From NCBI RefSeq assembly GCF_036669915.1, contig NC_089316.1:20092354-20156353 (forward strand): 64,000 nt of DNA, read 5' to 3'. How positions within the stretch are numbered: the first letter of the stretch is position 1; every line of letters begins with the position of its first letter. Made by a program: the position numbers and the translations under genes. The DNA comes from Pocillopora verrucosa. Taxonomy: Eukaryota > Cnidaria > Anthozoa > Scleractinia > Pocilloporidae. Shown here piece by piece: positions 11,538-22,799 of this stretch. A model generated the notes under the pieces. That model was not told the DNA's origin. It did no database searches and saw nothing but the letters and a program-made list of their open reading frames with translations.

Positions 11538-13063
11538 CAGGCGGTGTGCGTACTCTGATTGCGTTGCATCATGGTCGTAAAACGAAAAGCGAGTCACTAG
11601 CATCCTGTTGCGGTCGAGTGAACATCTCTGGTGGCAGGAAGATAGCGCGAATAAACGTGGAATGTAATGGGGATTCACTGTCTGTTGCCATTCCCTCGAA
11701 AGTTAAAAAGGTTTGGCAGGCCTGCGCGACTCCTGTTATTCCACTGAGACAAATTCGTTGTTAGGAGGCAACTGAAGAGATCCAGAAAGAATCGAAACTG
11801 CAGCCTTGTCCAAGTTACACTCACAGCTGATGGCTGTGTGAATAATATCAAATTCGCGAGTTATTTAACAGGGAATCAACCCTTGACATGCAACTCATTA
11901 CAAAGAGACAGCGACCTTCTAATATACGAACTATTTTTCATGTCATACACTTAGAGCGTAAATACGGGATTCGCAAAAGGAGAAGCGTTACGGCTTCTAA
12001 CACCAAATTCGTCACGCTCAACGTTAAATAAAAAAACATACAGATTTTCAAATATGCTTAAAAGAATAGTGAATACTTATAATGAGTTTTTGATAACCGT
12101 ATCTCTGGAATTATCTTCTGCGGGAGAGACAGTAAACTTGAAAACAAAAAAATAGCGCGCACAAATGAAAATATTACCTTTTGTAACACAATCTCCTTCG
12201 GCTTTGCCAAACCTCAAGAACATACAGACAGGGAAATTACACCTTAAAACTAACCCTTACTATAACATCGCAAAGGAAAGTCATTAAAAGATATCTTGAT
12301 AACAGCTAAGTTTTCAGGTCAGAAAATTTCAACGCGCAAGCGAATGGCAAGAGTCTCACAAGCCTATTAATACCTTTTCACGATCGACAGCATTTTGCTT
12401 TCCGGCCTACCCGGCGTGTCGCCGCGTGCATTGTAGAATTATTCAGTGGTCAAGTGACTTCTTTCATTGCTCTATTTCAACTGTCCTTCATTCAATGATC
12501 AAGATAGTAGATTTACCATACAACACTCGCGGTCATTTAATTTGCTTTTACTTAGGAAAGAAGATTTACGACACAATTGAGTATACAATAGTAACGCTGT
12601 GTAACGCAACAATAGGCCTTTTTTTGGTCATAATCGGTCTCAAACACTAGCACTTAAAATGCGCTAAACACATGTACCGTTGGAGAGCGTTTGAGAGCGT
12701 TTGGTCAGAGCCGTTGAAGAAGGATCAAAGCGGCCATCCAAATCTTTGAAAGGCTCCAAACTACGACGTACATCAAATTTGACCTTCTCGAAAACTGGTC
12801 TCAAATTACATACTAGAAAACAGTGATTGCGTTTGTCCTTGAGAACCATAGAACACGCGACAAATACGTACAAAAAATACTTTTACACATCCAGAATAAA
12901 TCAGGTTATATTTAGCTATGGTGAAAGGAAAAAGGAGCGGCGTAACTTTTACGGAATGTTCAGTCAAAATCTGCCGATTACTGCCGCTTTCACCGCTATA
13001 TTGAAAATATAGCTACCAACGCTAGCTACCAATGCAACGCAATCGGAGTGCGCACACCGCCTG
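11538..13063. mobile_element. 1.53-kb TIR transposon with 9-bp target duplication (Mutator-like?)
   Basis: Terminal inverted repeats of 32 bp, 30 of 32 identical, lie at 11538-11569 and 13032-13063; they start CAGGCGGTGTGCG. Flanks are GGTGGGTGT (11529-11537) and GGTGGTTGT (13064-13072), a 9-bp target-site duplication with one mismatch. The paralogous segment has the site once, at 32610-32618, with matching DNA on its right side, so it represents the empty site. No transposase is seen inside, only short ORFs. A 9-bp duplication fits Mutator-like or Merlin-like families; family assignment is inference. Confidence 0.8.
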
Positions 13064-13385
13064 GGTGGTTGTGTAGTTCGAGATGAATTTGGTCACATAA
13101 TTAATTTACTATCGATGATGTGGTCAGTGGACTACGAGACGGTGGATTAAAGAGTAAGCCTGACGACGTCCTTTGTGGGTTAAATGGGTACAATACTGGG
13201 TTGTAGTTAAATGATAACCTATAAATACTGACACTCGTTTGATAATATTGCAACAAAATGAAACGGACAATTCATCTTTATTATAGAGAATTACTCATGA
13301 AATTGGGAGTTATAATTTGGTTATCTGCTGTATGCTGCATGTCTGGGGGTAATTTCCTCATTTCTTGCATCTTCCAATTTTTTTT
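13064..13385. repeat. Segmental-duplication block matching 32610-32935
   Basis: About 320 bp match 32610-32935 closely, with landmarks GACGGTGGATTAAAGA and GAAACGGACAATTCATC. It continues the copy D / copy C duplication beyond the inserted transposons and ends where a LINE remnant begins. Confidence 0.75.
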
Positions 13386-14990
13386 TCTAAAAGATCTATA
13401 AGCAAAGCATTTGATAAGGTGTGGCATGCTGGTTTGTTGTGTAAGTTAGAGGTTCTAGGGGTACAACCGCTCTTACTTCAATTTTTTAAAAGTTATTTGC
13501 TTAACCGAAAGCAACTGGTGGTTCAGTATAGAAGGGCAATCCTCTGATTTGCGAACAGTGTACTCCGGAGTCCCTCAATGGTCTGGGATAGGACCGCTTC
13601 TATTTATTATTATTATTTATTTATTTATTAATTTTTCGCGCCACATCGCTTAAATACTGTTATTTGCATGTTTTAAACTTTTACCTTGATAATGGAGTCA
13701 TGACTACTCCGAAACGTCGGATTTTATCGTTCGTTTTTACCGTTTTATTTTTTATTTATATCAATGATATTACTGACGATCTCGCCTCTGTTCCTTTCAT
13801 TTATGCCGATGATACTACACTGTTCACGAGCCAGCCGTATCAGCTGGTTGCCTAAATTCTTATCTAAATAAGATCTCCGAGTGGGCTGACAAATGGTTGG
13901 TAACTATGAATCCTGTTAATTCTCGCAATGGTGTATTTTCTCTCAGGCGTAATAAAAAAGATCACTACCTCTATTTCTTGACACCAAGGTCGTCAAAGAC
14001 ATTGAGTCTCACACTCACTTAGGCCTAACTTTGCAGAGTAATATGTGGTGGAGAAATCATATAGTTAAGATGTACAAGAAAGCCTCTAAACGATTAAATA
14101 TGTTGAAATTTTCAAATACATAGTTGATAAATCCATCTTAACATGCTTGTACAAAACCCTGATTAGACCGCTCATCGAATATGGGGATGTTATCTGGAAC
14201 AACTGTCGTAATCGTGATTCAGCTTTACTGGATAATGTTCGATACGAAGCCAAAGGGGTGGTAACAGGAGCCATTAAGGGAACCAGTTCTGCGAGGTTAC
14301 ATAATGAACTTGCGTGGCAGCCTCTTAGTTCCAGGAGAGAATTGCATAAACTAAGCTAATTTTACAAAATTGTCAAGAATATCTTGCTCCACGTTATTTA
14401 ACTTAACTATTGCCCAAACTATCTAATGAAGGTACAAATTTTCGTCTCAGATCAAGAGAAAACTTCACTCAACTTCGAACTGTAGAACAAGTCTCTTTTT
14501 CCTTTAGCAATCACTGGCTGGAATTCTCTGGACCTAGATTTCCGAAACTCTGTACCTCTTCCCACTTTTAAAGCGAAAACTCGGTCAATTCTCTTTCGGC
14601 ATACTTACAATAGGTTATACGATTGTTCTTTTACAAGGCACGCATCTGTTGATCACACCCGCTTTTGACTTGGGTTTTCTTGTGTAAGAGAATATCTCAT
14701 CAAAATTAATAGTTGTGTGTCGCCAATTTGCGAGTGCAGTTTTGACTCTGAATCCTTGAAACATTTTTCCTTGTATTTCCCAAGGTATGCCGCTCAACGT
14801 GATTTTCTCCTTACCTCGGCTGCTAATATTCTAGGTGAAACGCGGTCATCGAGTAGAGTTGCTAGGAAACTAAATTTTTTATTGTATGGTGTTGAGTTTG
14901 TAAATTACGACGTCAACTGTGCTTTGTTTCACGAAGTACAAAGTTTTATAATTAACACTAATCGCTTCTCTGAGGCCATTGTTTGATTGT
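13385..14990 (+). pseudogene. Degenerate non-LTR reverse transcriptase (Jockey/I-like)
   Basis: Fragments in several frames follow RT order. SKAFDKVWHAGLL is motif A, a broken GVPQ...GPLLF is motif B, FIYADDTTLFTSQ is motif C, then MYKTLIRPLIEYGDVIW is the thumb and CECSFDSESLKHF a C-terminal Cys-type segment at 14717-14986. An AT-rich and unrelated stretch (13600-13740) interrupts motif B. At least five frame breaks are present. The FDKVWH form of motif A differs from the nearby LINE, so this is an older, different lineage. Confidence 0.75.
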
Positions 14991-16700
14991 TTCAATATTA
15001 TATATTCCTAGCTTAGTATGTTTAACTCGTTGTTATTGCAACTTATATGTGTTGTTCACACATGTGTGAGTGTGTGTTGAAGGGAGGGGGAATCTCTGTA
15101 TTTGAAGTCCTTTCTCTTGTTTGCTCAGAAAACCAAAGGCTACCGAGGATGCATAAACAATTTTCCCAGTTTTTCCCGTGTTCTTCAGAACACGGAAAGC
15201 AAGGAGGTCAAATTTGACTGTATCTCCCGTTAAATCAGGGGCCAGTTTTTCGAACGTCCCGGTTACTTACCAAGCCCAAAGCCATATTTTTAAGTTAAAT
15301 TTAAAGATTAGATAACTAGACTTTAGAACCTTTAACAGTCCATTTTGTTTCTTTAGCTGATAGTTTCATTGCAGAATTTTCAAAACTTTTCAAACCCCTT
15401 TCTTGAAAGAAAACAGAACAGCTTTTCGGGCCCGTTAAGTTTCCAGAACTTTCAAGGCTTCAGGTGTGAATTTTAGAAAAATTCACGCATCACGTGTACT
15501 CTACAATATTTCATGCGCATGCGTCATGAGTTTTTTTAGGAAAGCTCAGATCTCATCTTACTTTTCTGTTAACATCGCGTGTCACATGTTAGTTTTGGGC
15601 TTAATCACGCGTAACTTGTTTTAAAAGTTTATGCCACCCTCTTTAAACAGGTGAAAGGAAATCCTTAATTTACACCCCCGCTAATATAATAAGGACTAAC
15701 TTTATTGTACTTATGTAAGATTAATGGCTAAAACTTTTAGCCGGATTTTCCCTTTTAGACGAGAGAAACCAGAAACGTATGCCCAGTTTATATTATATTG
15801 TCTTGCCTTTATTGATGTTATCAAAGGAGAGAGGCAAGGTCTCAATGAAGTTAAAAGTTAACCGTAAAATGGTCAAAAAATTTAACCGTGAGAAATTGAC
15901 AAATTTTAACCGTTGTCGTAAAAAAGGTTATCCGTAAAAATTTCTCCCATTTTCGATGCATAATTTTGAATGTGTTAAAATCTTGGACTTTTATGTGTCT
16001 CGTCTTATGGCCATTGCACGAAAACACAAAATTACTCTGTTGCTTGACTCCAAAGGTAAAAGCGAGCAAGTAGAGGTGTTTTAGAACGATGAAAATTAAT
16101 TATTAATCTTTTCAAAATGATTAAAATCAATTGTTAATATTTCGGTTAATCGTAGCAGAAAGAAATGAACCGTTCGCCGTAAAAGCCTTAACTCCATTAT
16201 GATCCTCTATTCAATGCAAGTGTTAATTTGGTGTTGGGTACAATAGCTATTTTGACAAAGCGAGAGAAACGATTCTGCAGGCGCGCCGATAACAGATTTT
16301 CCCCTCTATTTCAAACAGCTTTACGTCAACTTTTTATTTCGGCTGCCAAAATGAAATTTATTTTCTATGATTACAAAAGAAAAAAAAACGAAAAACCACA
16401 TACTCTCTCCGGATTTCAAATCAAAAAATGCTCAGGAACTCTTCATTTTCTGTTTAAATTCAAACTGCGCCGACTTTGCTTAATTGAAATTTTCTTCCAA
16501 AAATACTAAATTATTCCTCTGTGATTAATGAAAGACCACAATAAGGAAGCTCAAATCTGGTACATAACGATCGGTAGGAAATTCATTAGTTGCTCCTTAG
16601 CCTGTTTCCTGTCAGCGTTTTCCTTTTTGTTTTATTTTGCTGTTTTTAATTTTTTTTTTCACTTCCAAGATCTCATTAATAATTCTCCTTTTTTTGTTTA
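14991..16700. other. Non-coding, repeat-poor DNA
   Basis: Short ORFs at 15851-16069 (-) and 16228-16509 (+) show no domain and no splice-site support. A T-rich run at 16640-16705, ending TTGACAG, could be a splice acceptor for the GPCR remnant that follows. Nothing else was recognised. Confidence 0.4.
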
Positions 16701-16789
16701 TTGACAGTATCATGGTTAGCAATCATGGTTTTCTCGCAAGTCCCTTGCCGGTGTTCATGTTGTCATCGACGTTGTTGGCCTTCCTGGAA

Positions 16790-17780
16790 ATTAACTGGTC
16801 ATAGCAACGATTTGTATGGAGAGCAGATTTCATGTGATGCGGTATGTTCTACTTGCCTGCCTAGCAGGATCATATATTCTCTTTTTGATCCTAGGCAACT
16901 CGCTGAGTATCACAAGCACTGCCCAAGAACGATGGTTGTATGGAAAACAATTTGTAAACTGCATTACCTTGTTTCAGGATATTTCTACTTGAATACGGTT
17001 CTTCATCTCATAGCTGTGTCATGAAGGTATAGCGCCATTGTAAAATCACCTTTGATGGTTCCATTACTAGATCAAAAGTCGTGGTAATAGTACTGATATG
17101 GACTGTCCTTGTTCTTGTAGTTGCCACCGCTTTTTTCAGACAAGAAGAATCTGCCTTTATCATTCGAAACTGTTCTTTTGCGGGGCAGCTTCAGATGCCC
17201 CTGCTTTTCATGCTACCGCTGCGGCATTCATCATGTTCGTTGTGCCAATTTCAATAATCTTTTTCCTAACCTGGAGACTTTTTAAAACAGTTAACGCTAT
17301 CCAATCTAACGATCAACCAGTCATATTTTTGGAAAGCAGAGCTGCAAGTTTTAACAATGGTCCAAGCCAGCACCAACAACACGACACGAGAAGAATCAAA
17401 GATCGGAAGGCAGCTGTCGACGTTTGCATCATAATGGCGGCGTTTATCTTCCTGAGTGGACCGATTTCGTTCTTCATTATTTCTTCAAGGTAGAATTTCC
17501 ATCCGAAGTTACGCAAACCACTCCATGTATTTATTACATTAGCTCTGTGACCAATCCAATCATTTATTCTGTTCGCAAGAGGGAATTTCGACGCTTAAGC
17601 AAATTGGCGGACAGTGTGCCATTTCATTTGCTTTTGGTACGGACAATGTAATTGGTGTGCACGATTTACGGCTAGCCCCTACAAGAATCCCTTCAATTGC
17701 GGAATCAAGGGCTGCACAGGTTGCCCAACACATGGACTCTCGTAGTTCTCGGACTTTGAATGTTCCTGAAGGAATTTAAA
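16790..17780 (+). pseudogene. Class A (rhodopsin-family) GPCR pseudogene
   Basis: Pieces of a seven-transmembrane receptor appear in the right order but in shifting frames. A TM2-like LLACLAGSYILFLILG is followed by RWLYGKQF and TM3 with LNTVLHLIAVS. A stop sits where the E/DRY region should be, ahead of RYSAIVKSPL. TM4 is LIWTVLVLVVATAFF. TM5 and TM6 lie in the frame 17098-17493 with ICL3 containing RRIKDRKAAVDVC. TM7 carries NPIIY (NPxxY) and a KREFRR tail, and the C-tail ends at 17779. At least five frame breaks and loss of TM1 argue for a pseudogene, though poor assembly next to the gap at 17836 is possible. The ligand is unknown. Confidence 0.7.
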
Positions 17781-17835
17781 TGAATCTCCAGAGATGCCAT
17801 CCTCTGACTAAAGAAATCGTTGAATAAACTGAACA

Positions 17836-17935
17836 NNNNNNNNNNNNNNNNNNNNNNNNNNNNNNNNNNNNNNNNNNNNNNNNNNNNNNNNNNNNNNNNN
17901 NNNNNNNNNNNNNNNNNNNNNNNNNNNNNNNNNNN
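17836..17935. other. Assembly gap (100 N)
   Basis: Exactly 100 undetermined bases. The round number suggests a scaffold join of unknown true length. Confidence 1.
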
Positions 17936-19490
17936 TAATCTCGTACCAGCAGACGGGCATTTTGTTGCGCATGTTCTATAAATTTAAGTTTGATGTGAGG
18001 AACCGCCGGTATGCGCCTGTGTCGGTTTCCCGCTCAAGGATCGCGTAAGAAAAGAAGAAGGAAAACACGTCGGAAAACAATAATGGATCGAGTATTTGAG
18101 GCAACTTTTCTTGTCATTTTTCCCTCTGTAACTTAGATGGAAGCAACAAAGTTTTAAAATTGTTGTGTGGTGTGTGGAAGGAAGTCATTTTCAAAAAGCA
18201 AAAGATTGTACAAACGACTTCGAGTCATATCTTGTAATTGTTTGGGCGATCAATGTAGATGATGTTATTTATGAAGGATGCAAGAGACCTGTCGAAGAGC
18301 ACTAATTACTTGGCTGGTATACTTTTATCGTGTCATCGCTATCTCAAGTTATCGCTGATCATTTGAAGTACTCAATTTCCTGTGAGCGTTTTTTAGCGCT
18401 CCAACGGAACCGCTATTGCAATGCACTTCAATTTTAGCCAAAAATTAAAGTTTACAGAAGTTTGTTTTGTTTCATAAGCTTTTTTTTTTAGATGAATCAC
18501 AGCCGGCGGGGCCGGTTACCAAAACGAAAAAAGGTCAATGTCGAGTAAAGAAAAGTAAGGCAACGTTAGTACAAGAGATACGGTCGCCTTAGATAAAAGA
18601 GCTTGAAAGAGAAATGGAAGAATAATTGTGGATTTTAGCGGAGTAAGGAAAAGTCTTTTCAATCATTAGTCTCAGAAATATCATCAGATATGATCAGTGA
18701 TGTGGGGAAATTATGAATTACAACAAGTACTAGTTTGGGCTTTTAGTTGTAATATGAATCGGTAAATAAATCAATTATTTCCCAATAAAAATCATATTCA
18801 TTTATCATTCCAACTGCACAACAAAATCATACACATTCTTTCCAACCTCATTCTCCAACCTATTAAATTCCAAGAGTTATGTGAAAATTCAATGGTCTAA
18901 AAAGACTCTTATTACATGCCAAACAACAAAGAAACAGAAGGGCCGATATTTAACAGTGAGGATAAAAAACAAAATATTTCCAAAAGCCTTATTTTTCCTG
19001 GGAACAGAACTAAATGAGGTCAGATTAAACTAATGTGGAGAGGTTTCTTGATCTCTTTATGAAAATGGATGATTTACATCTATCATATTTTTAAGAGAAA
19101 TGAGACTTCAGTCAAAAGGGGACTTTGACAGTGCATATTCTGCAGTAATGGACATTGGCTTCAATGCCTATCTGGGGAAATTTATAGTTTTCTTGCCAGA
19201 GGTTTGGCTGTGCCAATTTTAAGGCAAACAAATCATGTCAGTCACTTAGAAATTTTATAACTCTCACTGGAAGCTCAGCACTCTAAAGGAACATGACAAT
19301 ATTTCACCTGATCACTCCTTATATATTTTTTCTCCAATAAAATTTGGACAAAACTAAATCAAAAACTTTATTGGTAATTTTATAATTGCGAATAAGGTAT
19401 AGACACAAGTTGCTTATAGCATAAGCTAGTTGAGGCAAGTTGCAAGGAGAGGACAAAAGATTGATCATTTATACCAGTAGTAAGCTTCTG
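17936..19490. other. Non-coding interval after the gap
   Basis: No supported gene. A possible isolated plus-strand exon begins after a long T-run and AG at 18491-18492 and encodes a basic, Lys-rich stretch (SQPAGPVTKTKKGQ) for about 33 codons before a stop. It has no partner exons and is not called. Confidence 0.35.
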
Positions 19491-19499
19491 GTACTAGGT

Positions 19500-19765
19500 A
19501 ATTGCATTATTTAGGTTAGCGTCTGGTCAGCGGTCCTTTGCCTTTAGAGGGGCAAGGCTCTGGAACAATATATCTCCTGAATTTGACAGTGTGCCTCCCT
19601 AAAGGCATTTAAGGAGAAACTTAAGAGTCACATTCTTGCAAACAGTTATTAGTTTTAATATAATAAGTGATATTAATGTAAATAGTCATTAGTTTTTGAT
19701 ATTATTGATCTGATGAAGTCATGTAAATAGATGCTGAAAAGCCCCTTGGGGAGTACCTATTAAAG
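19500..19765 (+). mobile_element. 3' end of a non-LTR retrotransposon
   Basis: The translation reads RSFAFRGARLWNNISPEFDS and then, after a stop, KAFKEKLKSHILA, the standard C-terminal signature of CR1/Jockey-type polymerase proteins. A short 3' untranslated region follows, ending in a TTTC-type microsatellite tail (19757-19790). It is a 5'-truncated insertion. Confidence 0.6.
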
Positions 19766-19789
19766 TTTTCTTTCTTCTTTCTTTCGTCT

Positions 19790-22440
19790 CCTCACTATTC
19801 AAAGCTGAAACAGCTTCTGAAGGCCTCTTCACCCATTCGGTTGATCTCTCTGAAGATTTGAAGTTCACTTGATGACTGTATTGAAAAGTGTAGACTGAAA
19901 TTTATAGAGGCTACCATATTACACCTTTGAATCTCTTTCATGGGTCAAAAACAGCATCGACTCAACTTTAAAGCTAAATATATAACTTGATTGATGTTTG
20001 GATCAACTTCTGTAACGTACAAATATATTCTAGTTCTCGCTTGTCTTCGTTAAAATCAAACTTTCGCCGCGCAAGAAACAGATAGTAGACAAATTTGGTA
20101 TTTCAGTGCCTAGAGTTGCCAGGATAGAGAACAGTTGGTTTTATTTGCCGTTACAGTAAAGGTATTTCCAGAGGTATTTCCAGCCAGACCAGTTGAAAGA
20201 GGAGAATTTAAACATGAACACAAGTTACAAAGTGACCTAGCTTTTTAATTTTCTTCGCTTATCGGAGGAGTTTGACACGTTAGAGAAAAACCGTTGAAGT
20301 TAACAATCCTAAAGAGGGACGTCAAGAGAGGGTATAAAAGATGCCAATACGATTCTGGCATATTGTTTCACTGACTACTGATCCCGCGTGTAAGCCCTTT
20401 AATCAACTTGTGATATCTAGATCTTAACTCGTAGTGGTTTACCGTCGTTTCATTCAATCTAAGCCAAAATAAACAAACACGCGCAATAAGACATCATTTC
20501 AACCGATACTAAAGTAATACACGACATCTGAAGAAAACATTCTATATCCTGGACAATCCGTTCAACCACCAGTTACTTGAAAATACCGCTGACTAGCATG
20601 CTTGTTGATATGTTGATCGCTTTGCAAGTTCGGAGAATATCGTCCCTCCAATCCACACCTTAACTCTTCGACAACCCGAGCATAGGAATTTTAGTATGTT
20701 GAAGGGCTGGAAAATAAACTGACTGGAGCTCCTTTCTAAGGTTGGCTTTTAGGCTAAGCTATATAAATCTACATCATATTTGCATGATGGGAACAACTCT
20801 TCGTAGCAGGGGTGAACTTGTTGTTGAACTTTCAATGGGGCGAAGCCTCTAAAAACCACAAAGAATCATGGGAGTTAAGCCTGAAGAAGAGAAATTTTGT
20901 ATTTGACTTTTGTTGACCTTTCACATTTTTTAAGAACAAAACAACAGCTCAGCATCAACAAATTTTATTCGACGGCCGCTATACGTTTTAGGCTTATCCA
21001 CCACACTGAGACAAGGGGAATCTCACTCAATACAAAACTACGCGGTTACTTCAAGCTCACCACAAACGATTAATTCAACTCAAACAGTGTCTAGCATCTA
21101 ATTTCTCCTTACAGTGCAAACCTTAATCAAAATTTAAGAAAACGCGAATATAGTAAGTGATCACTACCTTAAGAAGCTCTTGACTGTTAAACCAATTCTC
21201 TATGTCTGTTCCTCAGGAAACGCACATAGAATAATAAGGAGAAAATGCACTCTAATTTCAAGCTGTGAGGTATTAAATGAGATGCTTCAGGGTGGTAATG
21301 TGCTTCACATGCTCTGGACATTCGAGCTGTGACGAAAGGTTTTCGCTCGCTAAACTGGACTTCGCGGGAAACGTACAATAATGGGGAAAATAACTCGGTA
21401 GAGACCATTCGACTTGCGAGAACGAAAACTCATCACGATTTCCTGACACACGGCGATCTACTTCAAATGAGCTTTTACGAACGTGAAGGATAAGACAGCA
21501 TTTTGGTTCCACAGTAGACTTTTATTCGTACGGCACTCTAACATACATCATGCCAGAGTCAAAGCTGAACTTGTAATCGGCACGCAGTCGTCTATGTAAT
21601 CGAAAAAGCTTTACAAAGTACTTGCTTAAATATGAACTGGTGTGAGGTTCCATTGTTTTCTAAATCTACCATATTTGAACAGTATAACAAAAGAAGCGGA
21701 AAAGGTCTCTTTGAAGTTGAACAAAAACTACTTAAATATTCCCATCTGTTTCTACGACGGAAGAATTTCAAAGTCAAGAAAGCGGATACAATAAACTCGA
21801 GGCCATTTAAAACAAGAAACTTGGGTGAGAATTCACAGCTCTGATATTAAAAATATATCTATCTTAGCTACAATAGAGCAGCTTAGGAAATAAAAGTGGA
21901 AAAGCCATTAAAAATTTCTGCGTATCTATGCAAGGTCAGTGTGGGAACTATCGTATGAGAGGAAATTAAAATTGTGAGCACAAACTCAGCTGCCGACTAC
22001 CATGAGAACCAATTTTCCAGAAAGACCATTAACACTTATATTTACCTAAAAATTTCACTAGTAATGGTGAACAAAAGTACCGACATGCAGACGTACAATG
22101 ACAGCAAGCAACAAAGCAAAAATCTTTCAGTTTACTACTTAAAAACTACCATGGTTTTTTATAATTTTTTTGACTTACTGGAATGAAAGAACTGAATGAA
22201 AAATGGAAAGTTTACGAATAAAGATGTCCCAAATAAACACACGGAAGAATCAGTAAATTTTCCCGTAACAGAGCGAATCCCGACATCAATGTTCTTTAGC
22301 CTGCGGTCCTTGGGTGCAAAAATACGCGTAAATATCTATTCTCTAAAGCTAATCTATCTTATCTTCGAGCGCAAGACAAAAGGAACGACTCATTGAACGC
22401 GAATGCTCGATACAGACACTTTTTGGAGCACTAACAAAGA
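19790..22440. other. Intergenic DNA downstream of the GT4-Death gene
   Basis: No supported gene. ORFs at 21187-21512 (-) and 21632-21844 (+) have no domain or splice context. A degenerate relative of the TTAA MITE family may lie around 21170-21250 (AAGAAGCTCTTGACTGTT resembles 41971-41990). Confidence 0.4.
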
Positions 22441-22506
22441 CAAATGACGTAATAGATAAGAGAAACTAATCATTCTTTATAATATAAGACTAAGGAGAGG
22501 TATTGC

Positions 22507-22799
22507 CTACAATCTCTCGCAACAAAACTGTTCTGCTAGACGTTTACATTTCACCAATTTGTGACACAAGGCATTGTACAAAACTGTGTAAGTGGCTTTG
22601 CTGCCTTCGCCTTGTTTCCAAGCCAGTAACATTTTAAAAGCCTTCGCTTCTAGCCCCTCATTGGCTTTATCAAAGCGAGTTATTGCAGCTTGGTTGAATT
22701 CCAGGCGTCTTCCTAATGCCTCCCATTTTTCTGCAAGTTCCAGAGACAGATATTCTAACTCGCAATCTGTTGGTTCACCATCTTTAACCGTAGGGATAT
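22507..22799 (-). CDS. Death-domain terminal exon of the GT4-Death gene
   Basis: The exon follows acceptor TTATCCTCAG, starts in phase 1 and ends at stop 22507-22509. It encodes about 97 residues with the death-fold pattern: LELAEKWEALGRRLEF as helices 1-2, INxFDKANEG-like ITRFDKANEGLEAKAF as helices 3-4, and MLLAWKQGEGSKATYTVL as helices 4-5, including the conserved Trp and the GS-AT turn. Death domains mediate homotypic contacts in apoptotic and NF-kB pathways. As the last exon it places the domain at the C-terminus, free for recruitment. Confidence 0.8.
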
